Source of the DNA: Schistosoma haematobium
Taxonomy: Eukaryota > Platyhelminthes > Trematoda > Strigeidida > Schistosomatidae
NCBI RefSeq assembly: GCF_000699445.3
Contig: NC_067202.1
Span: 8,675,458 to 8,739,457 of the forward strand
Direction of reading: 5' to 3'
Length of the DNA stretch: 64,000 nucleotides
Below, piece after piece: positions 37,468-49,900 of this stretch. The notes beneath the pieces are model-generated. The model was given only the letters and a program-made list of their open reading frames with translations, was not told the DNA's origin and made no database searches. The position numbers and the translations under genes are program-made. Positions within the stretch are counted from its first letter, which is position 1, and each line of letters opens with the position of its first letter.

Positions 37468-37892
37468 ATGTGCTATTATATCGACATAAGTAGTTTATAA
37501 CGCTAGTCAAGAATAGAATGTCTGGCAGCAGAGGGTCAAGAAGATCGAAGAGAAAAGAACGGAAACAGAAAGCAATTGGTATGAAAATGCATGAACAATG
37601 AATTCGGAGACGATTGATTGATATTTGAAACAGGAACAGTCAAGTGTGAGACGATTGATTGACATTCTTACTGTATGGTTCTCAGATTTTACTAACATGT
37701 TCTGTAACGTATAAAAGTACAGTCAATTGTCCTCACTTGTGTTCTTGTTCACTACACTCCTACTATTGTGTTGGCAGTTCAAATAAATAGCGTTCCCGCT
37801 CTTCCTTTCTTGATCTTCCCCCATCTTCGGCTGCCAGACATTACGTTCTTTAACTCGCGTCATATACTACTTATATCAATATAAGCAGCACA
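37468..37892. mobile_element. Terminal-inverted-repeat element, family D, about 425 bp
   Basis: The ends are imperfect inverted repeats of about 80 nt sharing ATAAGTAGT and AATGTCTGGCAGC. The middle contains a TATAAAA (near 37,710) and an AATAAA (near 37,783). It looks like a MITE or an LTR with extended flanking inversion; LTR ends TGTCTGGCAGC...GCTGCCAGACA would also fit. No flanking duplication was found. A copy of the right end is at 39,948-40,100. Confidence 0.6.
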
Positions 37893-38030
37893 CACCACAA
37901 ATATAATATGATTAAAATGTTTTTGTTATAATAATTAAAGGTCATAGAGGGGTAGAAATAAATAAGGTGATATGATAAGCATTTACAAATAGAATAATGA
38001 GAATATAAGACATAAGTAAAAGGGGGAATG

Positions 38031-38060
38031 CAATAATAATAATAATAATAATAATAATAA
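38031..38060. repeat. (AAT)n microsatellite
   Basis: About nine AAT/ATA units. Confidence 0.9.
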
Positions 38061-38277
38061 ACTTGATACCATGGGAACAAGACTGATTACAGATATTTAC
38101 AGATGATTATTAATGGTAGCTAATCGCTACTTGTAAACATCTTGAACACTTTTTTTCATTTTCACAAATTAAGTGCCTATAAAGTTGGAATTTGTTGTAA
38201 TATTTCATATTACTTGCTGACAATTTACTACTTCAATCAAATATATGGTTTTGTATAAAGCAAGTATTATTCTTATG

Positions 38278-38405
38278 TTAGTGCATGAGATGGTGGAGAA
38301 GATTTGTAACTCAGGTGGATGGTTTTGGTGGAGTTTTGTTCTCTGAGCTGGATGGTTTGGTCATGGAGCTTTCATCGTTCACAAGAACGATGTTAGTGCA
38401 TGTTT
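38278..38405. other. G/T-rich block
   Basis: Unusually G-rich for this window (GGTGG, GGATGG repeated), with two GATGGTTTGG/GGATGGTTTTGG copies about 50 nt apart. Class unknown. Confidence 0.3.
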
Positions 38406-38624
38406 GGTGAATAAAAAAATTATAAGTTTTCTGTCTAACTGGAAAGAAATATATTTATTTATTCAGTCTGTAATTCAATAGTGGTTAATAATCGATCAAA
38501 GGAAACATTCTATTTCTTTAGTCTAAAAGCAGCGAATAACTCATCTGATTTGATATGATTCATGACATTATCCATACACAGTTATATAATATACCCTTGT
38601 GGGCCAGGGTAATTTTACATTGGT

Positions 38625-38762
38625 TTTCAGGAGAACCAGACACCATCCGGACTTTCACGTGACAACCCAAACAGTACACCTCAACCCCGTTTAGCAGGGG
38701 AACCAGACACCGTATAGGCTTTAACGCTACAATCTGAATAGTACAGCTCAATCCTGTGGCTC
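38625..38762. repeat. Two tandem imperfect 68-nt units
   Basis: Unit 1 (about 38,629) and unit 2 (about 38,697) both run GGAACCAGACACC, then GGACTTT/GGCTTTA, CAACC/CAATCTGAATAG-like, and AGTACA(C/G)CTCAA. A short palindrome GTGGCTCAGCCAC follows at 38,756. Confidence 0.55.
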
Positions 38763-38799
38763 AGCCACACAGGTACCAATCACCTTGGTGGACCAATTA

Positions 38800-39947
38800 T
38801 CCATACATACACTGTTGTAAATCCATTCCTAACAAAACTTGTCTCATTTTCTGGTTAAATACAATTTAATGAAAACAGATTATAATAAGAAGAAGAATAA
38901 ATATAACCAAATCTCGTAAATACTACATATATCTGGCGTTGTTTTAGTTTTAATTTAATGACTGGTCAAATTGGAAAGTACTTGTGATTTGCTTAGTGAC
39001 AAAATATAACACTACTTTAAAGAAGTAACTACTATAATTAATCCACAGTCTACCGACTTTCGATTCCAATATATTTTATATAAAGAATTCTGAAACCATA
39101 TTTTTACTTTTTAGAATTAAATAAGATTCCGTAAAGCTTATAATAACGATTCATGATAAAGTTTTCTGTTTAACTTACGTAATCTTCACTGTAATCAGAA
39201 TAGTTTAATGATTTTATGAACCTACTAGTTATATTTAGAGTGCAGTTGAAAAAGCTTTTGTAAATAGAGTTTGAAACGTTTCACTTTCTTCCATTACCTG
39301 ATACCATGACTCTTTGTATGTACTGAATGATTCAAATTTCGAGGAAGTACTCAAGTCCAAGCTATAATACATAAGGTATTGACTATTTTCCAACCATATA
39401 TAATGGTTATGTATTAAAATAATCAGCGATAATGGAAAAGATTTAACGTTTTTTATTCTTAATATTGGTAAGCATTGTATTTGGTCCTATATAGGACTTA
39501 TCAATTGAACGTACCAGAGAGCGGTTTGTAAGCAGTATGTAATTTGACGTTATTTACAAAATAAAGGGTCAGTAATCTAGTTGGAGGTCAGGTAGATACA
39601 ATTTGCCATTTGTCATCACTGCATTGACTGTGTGCTTTAAATTTCAGACGTTACAGATCCCACATATATTTCCTTTAGTTATTGTTATATCATAACCCTT
39701 ATGTTTTACACACTAATGTGATTATATCGAAAGATTTTGTCAATACAAACCACCGGAGATTGTTCCATTACTATTCTGTTTGTAAAGCCTTATACAAACC
39801 GTCTCCTACTCAAACTGGTGTAGTGAACAGAACACAGGTTAGAACAACCGCATTACTTTTGGCACACAATTATAGAGTTACTTGGTAAAATAGAAAAAGC
39901 ATAATCTAATACTTAATTTGCAAAATGACCATTAATTGTCTCAGACC
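38800..39947. other. Intergenic, nothing supported
   Basis: AT-rich DNA, no supported feature. Confidence 0.35.
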
Positions 39948-40100
39948 TCATTGTTCCTGTAATTCCACACCAATTACTTTCTATTCCCGTTCTTCCCTTC
40001 TTCATCTTCTCAATCTTCTGCTGCCAGACATTACATTCCCGAATCGCATTATATACTACTTATGTCAATATAAGTAGCACAAACTGCACTAGTACCACAA
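39948..40100. repeat. Family D, right end only
   Basis: Matches 37,790-37,890: TTCCCGTTCTTCCCTTCTTC, CTGCTGCCAGACATTAC, ATATACTACTTAT.TCAATATAAG.AGCACA. Confidence 0.6.
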
Positions 40101-40941
40101 TTAGTAACATTATCGCCATAATGACAGGGGAGGTACATTACAATAATGAAATTCATGCTTCAACACAATCTAACATCTTTAGAAAAAAACAGTTGACAAA
40201 TGAACCTATTTCAGCTAAACTTTTAGAATAATTAATATGCATTATTGTGTGTAGCTGGCCTTTGGAAGATAATGTAATCTTTCTAAAAACTTGGGACAGA
40301 TCACTTCACACAGGACCATAGTTCAATGGTGCATTTATTCATTAGATATATGACATGATAAAATAATCATTGAATACATAGAGAAAACTGATTACTCACA
40401 TTACGAACACATCAGCAATTATACTTTTTAAGTCACTGCTTCAGTCGTTGCTTGGTAACATATTTGACCTGCATTCCATGTCAATCTGTTATCAAAAAAG
40501 AAATCAAATCTGTTCATTGTCCTCACAACTGAATAAGTGATCAATCGAATCATCCATTAAATTTCCATCCCTCTTCCTTAGTCTATTCTTCAAGTAACAT
40601 TCCTTTAAACGGGCACTAATCAATCAATACTATGATATGGTGGATGCTCAAAATTTACTAATCTGTTACACCACTTATTGATGATTTCTGCTTGTTCTCT
40701 TTTATCCAAACAACTGTAATCGTTTCTTGAATAAACTACTCCTTAAAATAATTACCAATATCTAGGAAATGGATAGATTGTGAAGAACGAAGTTGATCTT
40801 GTTTGAACTATATCTTTAAAATTAATTTGACTTGATATCTTGTTCACCTAACTGATATTACAAGATTAAGTAGTCTATAAAGCAGTATAAAATTTTCATT
40901 TGACGCAAAATATCTTCATTTTACTTTATCAATCTTTCCAG

Positions 40942-43900
40942 AATCATTAACAACATCAACAAGACATTTCGATGGCCAATGTTGATATGACCTGGCCAAC
41001 AACAATAGTTACTGTATCTGGTGAAAAAACAGTATTTGGTCAACGTAGTAGTAGTATAACAGAGAAATCATCTAATGACAATATACAAAAAACGATCAGT
41101 TCATCTATTCAACATGATATTGAAAACTTAAACTTAAATCATTTGAATGAAGATGAACGTCAAAAGGTTTTATGTGTAGTAAAAAAAGACTTTGAAGTAC
41201 GTGCTAAAGAACGAGAAAGATTGAAGTAAGCATTTATTCAATAATTTTTTATCTCTTATTATTTGTCAGTTACTAACAATATACAGATCGATATAAATAC
41301 GAACTGATCCATAATTTGAAACAACAAAGCATCAGAGAGTTTAAGCAATAGGGATTATCACAATATGAATATTAAGTTAGTCAAATTAATAAAATCAATA
41401 ATAAGGTGTAATCACAATTGATTGACCACTGAATGGTGATCACTGTCATGTGTATCAAGTCCCTCCTAGTGCACCAGTTCCCTTAAGATTACAAGTACAC
41501 CTTGCTGATGAGTGCCGAGTAGCACAAAACCCGGGTCCAGAGTTTCCTGTTGACTACCTCCAACCACCATCTTATCTCAATAATAAAGTGTAAATAATCA
41601 AAATAAATAAACAAAATCGATTAAAAATTTTCATTGAATAATTGAATTTTCAAGATTTCAAAAAACGCTTTTATTAAAATCACAAACCGATCTAAGTTAG
41701 ACAATGATTGAAAGTTTAGAAGCATTGGATGGCGGTTCATCCTTGTATGGAACTCCTTAGTGGTGCATATTCACGACTCTGAGGTCAAGAATTGAACTCA
41801 AAACCTTCGATCTTGTTAGCAAATGCCTGAATCAGAATTTATAGTATACATGTCTAACTCCAACCAATTCACGATACTGCATAACCCTCTTCCATTGTCT
41901 TTTATGGTTGTCTAGTGTAAATTGGCTCGCAATCTGAATAAGACTCAACAATTTCCCCAACCCCTTACTGACAGTTAACAATTTTATCTTGAATTCACAT
42001 GCTATAACCTTTAACTTGGTCACTTTTTGAATTATTAATTTGGTTACACAATTGTAGAACTTAAAGAGAATTTATTAAAAAGAATATTCTCCATTCATAT
42101 ATGTGTTCTAATTTTCAAACTGTCAATAGTTTGACAAAATGAAGCAGAAAACATTTATGCATCTTTGTGTGCATCATCTATAGTAAATTGAAAGTAGGAT
42201 CACATTTCTTTATAAATAAAAGCCGCTTATGTATATTGTGAACTAAAATTATCCATATCGATTCTCAGTAACAATTATCAATGGATTTAAATAATTGATA
42301 ACCATTAGTACTTTCATAGTAATTGCAAAACTGAAATATGCCACTTTTGACCTTCAAATGACGCCAATGTTTAGTCAATCAGAATATAAACGATACATTT
42401 TATTACGTAACATCGCTGAAATGTTTAGAGATAGAATTAGAAATTCGATTTAGGATTTAGGGCTATGAATTTAAGTTAGAATTAAGGGTTAGAAGCTAAG
42501 AGTAATAATTAAGAATAGAGTGGAATAATGCTTCGTAGCCATATGCATATATACTTATGGAAATGATTCTTTGATTTTAAACAACAAGAACCACAAAGTT
42601 AACCTTAGAAAATTGATAAATTATGGTCTACATTCTTTAGTTTTCAAATGTTTATCATTTTGTGTGGTCTTATCAACCATTTTTGTTAGGTTTTAATCAA
42701 ATCCTAATAAGACATAAGTTGTTGCTTTGAATTTCACACAAAAATCCAATAACCACTATCTTAGATCTGATTAGTTCGTCAGTAAGGTTTACCTTCGTTA
42801 TCGTGACATTTACTCTGGCAGAGTGTAATACAGAGTAAATTTACAATACTGATAAGATCATGTAGATTTATTGACACTTTATGATGATTTATTGGAAATA
42901 GTCGGAACGTCCGGGTATCTAGTGATTTGTGTTAGCCAGGTGTGATTGTGTAACAAGTTATATAGAACTGATTACTTCAAAAGCTAGAGCTGCGCTAGTC
43001 TGGTTGTAAAAACCCCATTAATATAAACAAACCTTCTCTATATTGGTAAAATTTACACTCTTTAGGCTGAGTATCTTCATTGTCTCTCTGAGTACAACAG
43101 CGAAATGATATTCGCAAGACCAGAGAAAAGACGATATTATTATCATTTTAAATCAATGCATTTGGTACATTTGCAACATCCCATTCTTTTTGCTTAAATT
43201 ACTTCCAGACAAGGAATTAAATACTGATACAAAAGCATGATGCGTAAAGAAGATAGATAATCACTTTGTGACACCGTACCTTGAATCAATAGGTACTTGT
43301 ATAGTATTAGCTAATGCCAAAGTACTTGACTTCAAACAGTCGTAGGCTCAAACATCAGTGCAGGTACTCAAATATTTGTCTCGTATAATGACGTGACACA
43401 ATGCCTCATTTCTGTAAGGTGCTTATTTCTTAACAAACTCTTATTCTTTGAAGATCCGACATCTATAAAAATCTATATAAAAACGGCACCAGCCTAACAA
43501 ATCTACAAAGATTTATAAAATGACATGATCATGGTAATAAGAATTGCAATTAATACTCCTTTTCTTGATGTTTCTTTTACTGGTCTAATAATATGCTTTC
43601 AATTGGGCTTTGGAATCGCATTTTGATTGATAGGAGAGGGGTACGGATGACAGAATTAAGGAGTTAAATCGAACACATTTACCATACATATCATGATGCT
43701 CTCGTTCAACAATTTATAAACTGATGACTTAACTTTCAGAATTACATTATGTTTACCTTACGACTTATTACCAACTAACAGATGGATAGTCTATCTCAGA
43801 TACATCAACCTAAACTCGGTAAATTTATAATATTGACTGTTTATTGATTATAGAACATTATAAAAAGTTCTTAATTTTACTACATTTCTATTTCATTAAT

Positions 43901-46900
43901 TTCTTTTATATACCTTTAAAAAAATATATTAACTTAGCCGATTTCGTTCAAGTATTTTAAGACGAGATAGAGAATTGGCTGTTAAAAGTTTAACATCAAC
44001 TACTGAAAGTACATCTTGTTTATTATGTGGACGTGCATTTATACCTTTGATTAATCCTAAACATATATGTTTCAATTGTCAACGTGAAATTTGCCGAAAT
44101 TGTTCAGAATCTATGAATAAATACGATGAATTCTTATGTAGAATGTGTTTAAAAGAGAAGTAAGTTACATTTTTAAAAGTAGTCTAGTCTATATATATTT
44201 ATATATAGTGTGTGATAATAATGACAGCTGTTGTCGGTCAGTTAGCTACAATGTAGGACCAGGCACATATATGCATATATGTTGATAAACTGTGAGATTG
44301 CTAAAAAAAGGAAAGTTGATATATCCTAGTTTAAAACTATTCTCTTCTTTAGTATTCAATTTTACGATAATCAATAGGATTCAACAAATTTGATAAAAAG
44401 AAGACCAGTTGTATGTTACTTACTTACGCCTGTTATTCCTAGTGGAGGAGCATAGGTTGCCTACCAGCACTCTCCATCCAAACCCTGTCTTGGGCAATCC
44501 TTCCCAGCTTTTTCCAGTTGTTATTCATCCTTTTTATATCTGATTCTATTTCCCGACGTAATGTGTCATTTGGCCTTCCTCTTTTCCCCTTCCCTTCAGG
44601 ATTCCAAGTAAGGGCTTGCCTCATGATGCGGTCTGATGATTTGCGTAATGTATATCCTATCCATTTCCATAATCTTTTCCTAATTTCCTCTTCAGCTGGA
44701 AGCTGATTTGTTCTCTCCCACAGAAGGCTGTTGCTGATGATATCCGGTGAATGGATGTTGAGTATCTTGCGTAGATACCTATTCATAAATACTTGTACCT
44801 TCTTGATGATGGTTGTTGTAGTTCTCCATGTTTCAACTCCCTACAGAGAAATGTTTTGATGTTCGTATTGAAGATTCTGACTTTGATATTAGTTGAAAGT
44901 TGTTTTGAGTTCCATATGTTCTTCAATTGTAGGAATGCGGCCCTTACTTTGCCAATCCTCACCTTTACGCTAACCAGTTGTATGTAACTGTACCATAATA
45001 TCATTCATTATGTTTGACAATTGACAATATTAGTACCACCTTTATTATGATGATATCAACTAGAGTCACATTAGAACACACACAAAAACCAAATACATTA
45101 CATTAACCGTATTAAAGTTTTAATAAATTAAACTTATGTGAAACTTAAGAAATATCGAAATCTTTTCAGTTTTTAAGAAATTTAGTTAGTGAACAAAGAA
45201 TATTTGTCTAATGAGCATTGAAAAACTCAAACTTACTGTCTAAACTAAATAATTTTACTCTAGTTGGATAACTGGAGATGTCAAAGAACTTCTGTTTTAA
45301 CGATGATATCAGTATAACAAATTTTCAATAAAGATTAATTCAACTCCTAAACATAATAATCCATCACTTGGTTGATTAATCTAACTGAATACCTAATTTG
45401 AAAAGTTACAAACATTCTCATATTGTTCATCATTATTTTTATGCCAGTAATGTTTTGATGGAACTTTGCACGTGCAACTGTATTTTGGACTTTGATTTCC
45501 ACAAGGCTTAGGCGTATTTCGAAGGTGATAGACTACCAAACTGACTCTCGACCCATGCTCACTTTCAATGCACTGGACTAACAGACATGGTTACTATCAT
45601 CATCATTACAGTGTAAAAAAACAGAAGGAAAGAACATTTAGCATGGAACTTGAAAACTTTTTAAAAAGTATTAAGTGTACTATAAAAGTAAGAACCCTCA
45701 ATCATTCATCATCTCAACAATGTACTCGATATTAAGTCGCTTAGACCAGTGGTCACCTTGAAACTTGACTGTGAGAATTCAGTCAACAATTAAAAAGACA
45801 ATGAATAATACTCAACAACTAATCAATTATAAAAACGGTTTTTATTATTCAATGATCCATGGAACCTTTTTCAAATGGTTACTATGTGATTTTGGAATAT
45901 GCACTAAAATTTACCTGCTACATAATATTGGTAAAAATTCGTTTTTATGTGCCAACTTGAATTCATTCGTTTAAAAGTGAGTAATTATTTCACATAATTT
46001 TTGAAATGTTTTTTGTCCAGTAGTTAAAGTTTACAAATTCTTCTAGCAACAATTTTTCTTTCGTTTTAACCGGTTTCATAACTAAATTTGGCTAGTTACC
46101 AAGAGGTTGTAACTGCTATTTCATGTACTTATGTCCATAAAAACTTCTAACCTTGATTAGCCAATAACGTAAACACACTAAATGTAATCTATTCATTGTC
46201 AGGTTGACGAGGTTCAGCTATTAAGATGTTTTCGTTTTATTATGGTAGGAAATGTCTTCTTGATGTATGCTCATAAGGAACATTTATAGTCAGATATATA
46301 AAAATACACCATAGAAGCAACACGTTCATAAAGACATTAATTTAGAACTATGCATTTTCATTTAAATTTGTTGCATAACACATATTAATGAGATTATGGT
46401 TAAAACAGTGTATCTAAGTTTTAGACAATAAGCAACAACTACTTTCTATAACGATATTCCTGTTCCTCCTAGATAATCAGTATATCAGCATAATTTCTTT
46501 GAATTTTCATTAACTCTGTAAATAATATACTTAATTAAAACCTGGAAATCTTTGTTAAATAAATAATCACATCATACTTTTTGGGGGGGGGAGTGAAGAT
46601 TATTCCTTTTTCTCTTTGCTTGATGAAAAGCAGTCTCAATAATCTGATCAGATGAGCGATTCCTTGAAATGAACATTTACTGTTAGTTGAGAAAGAGAAC
46701 AACCAGGTCAAATTGTTTCAATCAATAGTTAAGTAACAAGCTCAGTTATAAGTATTCATTACCTGTAACCTAGAAACAGGTCAATAATAAATATCAAACA
46801 ACGATTCTAAGAAAAGGTCCTTTCAAAGATTTATTTAAATCGAATTTAGTTTTTTTTTGTCACTGGTTGGAAAACTATTGATTCGCTCATATATAAGTGA

Positions 46901-49900
46901 ATAAAGCTTAAACTTTAACTCTTCAAGTTAGTCTACTTTTTACTGATTTCTACAGTCTAAAAATCAAACATTAGTCAATGGATAAATGGTCATAATTCAA
47001 AGAATAAGGTGAGTTGCTAGTTACGAACTAATAATAGCTGATTAACATCATAGCTTATTGCCAATCAAGTTGACATTATTCTTACAAAATATACAACTAT
47101 TATTCCCACTTTCTGTAAATGTCATTCTTGTTAGATGTGATCCATTGAGAAAGGAGATAACAAAAGTGAATAAACTTAAGTGATTTGTTTATACCTACGA
47201 CAATAGATCAGCTCAAAATTATGCCATTTTTGCATTGATAACAAAATTATTTCAATGTTTATTGATTATTACTACATACTAATTCTATATTATCCTCCTT
47301 TAAGTCAGGTCTAAGTAACCTAATCCACTATTTAACTTACAGGGACTAAAAACAGTTACTAACCCAATTTATCTTCATTGTTCAATATGGTTTTTCTACT
47401 GACTTTACTTAAGTGAATAATTTCTACTTTTATCGTATTCAGAAATTATCGTGCAATGACATGTAATTGGTTTTACGAGACAGTAATTCAACGATTCAGA
47501 GAATTCGGAAGTACAACTGTTGCTAAAAGTTTATTTGGATCAACGTACAAACGTAAGTTTAGTATAATGTTTAATAGAAAAAATTTGGTTCAAAGCTTTC
47601 TCAGTATTATTATTTTTCGAAAATATCACAATCATTATTGCTTCAAAACATTTCCAGCTAAGATGTTTACTATTATATTACGTCACTGCCTACCACGAGC
47701 CTCTAAGCTAGTCAAAATAGTAGGACGTTGAAAAAGAGCTAGAATAGGCTTAACCAAGACATTGGATCATTCGACTAAATCACTGATTGTTGATCTACAT
47801 AGCTCCAAATGGTGCACAAAGACTCTGGTTGAAAACCTTAGAAAAAAGAATTATTATGTGAATCTAGTCAATAGCACTATTGAACAAAGGGATGTTACAA
47901 ACATTCAGACAGAATTTTCTTCCATTTAGTTTCCTACTTTTATTAATTAATAATTAAAAAGGCCAATTACACTTTACTATTTACTGAAAGTAATCACTTC
48001 ATCAATAGTTACCTGGAATAATGACAACTGGATAATGTAGGTAGACTTTTTTTGATCAGATCAACTTTGGGAAAGATTTCCATATGTTAACCGCGTAAAG
48101 TGTTTGACTGATTCAACAATTACATCAAATGAGGACCATTGAAGTCATAAATAATAACTAATGAGCTATTCACGTGACATGGAATTGGAAGATTAGAGTT
48201 AAAATTTTGTGATTAATATGGACTGTAGATGGAATCACAAGCTAAGATAAAGTAGTGGTCCAGTCCTCCTTTCTTCACATTGATTGTTTTAAAAGTTGAC
48301 TTCAGTATGTAATGGAAATTAGCTACAGACGATGTGGCTTCTTTGTTAAAAATTATAAGTTCCTTTAAAATTCTCTGCGATCTTCATAATGTATTGATGA
48401 ATAATACAAAAATTCAAAGTGTAAAGTTATAATACCACCATTGAGAGATTTAAAGGTCAAAAAACTGAATATGTTAGTATCTCTAGAACTAACCAATAGG
48501 GTAGAGCGTCATTTTCTCTTTAAGTTGTTCCATTCAAATACATTTCGTGAATCACATTTTATTTCACTACTTTTACACTGTAATTTAGGGTTGATTGAAA
48601 AATTACATTCCTGCTACTCAATATGATATAAGACATTCAGAGTGAGAGTCATCATATTCGTTGTAGATACATGCTAGTCGATATTCTCTCCTTCCCATTA
48701 TTGTATCAATCTGTCCAGTTATATCGGTTATTTGATATGTAGAACCAGCTAAGAAAGGATTATAGACAAGCATACAGTAGTATAATAGTTGAAATCAGGA
48801 TTACCGTCAACTGGTTCTCATCACTCACAAAATGAGAGATTATCAAATGATTATTATTAAATGAATTCTTTCATGTACAAACGATCAAGCTTTAATTAGT
48901 TTTTAATTTAATTAATTTGTAATAATGAAATGAAAACTTACAATACGTAAATATTATTATAGTTCTGAACAATACTATTATTACAAATAGAGAGGAATGT
49001 TTTTATGGAGTATGTTCACTGTAATATGTAGATATTTCAAAAATCTTCCTGATCAAATTATTGTCCATCCTTCTCTAGTTACAAAACTCATCATAAATGA
49101 ACATAAGGGATTTGAAACGTTATCCATTAAAATGTTTTTGATTGACATCATGGACCGATTGATGTTAAACCGCCATTGAAAACCTGGAAGCACTGGATGG
49201 CCGTTCCGTCCTATTGTGGGATTTCTCAACAGTGTGCATCCACGATCCCGCTCTCAGGTTTTCGAACCCAGGGCCTTCGGTCTCGTGCGCGGACGCTTAA
49301 CCTCTAGACTACAGAGTCGGTATCAGGCGGTGTTAATGTCTAATCTCAACCAGTCCGCGAAATTGCGCGACCATATTCCATTGTCTGAGGTAGATACCTG
49401 TCTCTACCCGACACGGATTAGCTCCACTGGTCACGTCTTCTCACTAGCACCCCGAGAATTCGAATCCCACATCGGGGTCGTGGATGAACACTGCCGAGAA
49501 GTGCCACAATAGGACGAAACGGCCATCCAATGCTCCCAGGTTTTCAATGGTGATCTAACATCAATCGGCTCATAATCTCAATCAAAAACTTAATAATCTC
49601 CACAATCCTATACTGACCATTAAAATATGTTTGTCATGTGAATAAATAATAATCATTTTTATCATGAATATTATGCTAAATATTTATGATAATTATAAAA
49701 TTAATTAAATTCGATAATTACTTCCGATTGATTTCTTTACATAATGATTTTATTAATTTTATTTTTGTGAAAACATAATGAATACCGATACTTATTGTTC
49801 TGTTTTGCTCATTTTGGCTAATGATGTTTGGAATAATAAGTGATTAGAGGATATCAACAAAATCCCTGAAATTATATTTCGTGCTAGTTACCTTTTGTTA

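Noticed and set aside
42430..42510. TTAGGG/TTAGG-like stretch resembling telomere repeat
   Set aside because: Irregular spacing and only a few units; not a telomeric array.
47553..47731. Extension of the exon 3 frame for 60 codons past the GTAAGT
   Set aside because: A consensus donor and the phase match to the exon at 51,001 show this is intron.
47660..47900. More balanced composition after exon 3, possible retroelement piece
   Set aside because: Frames are short and no motif or second copy was found.
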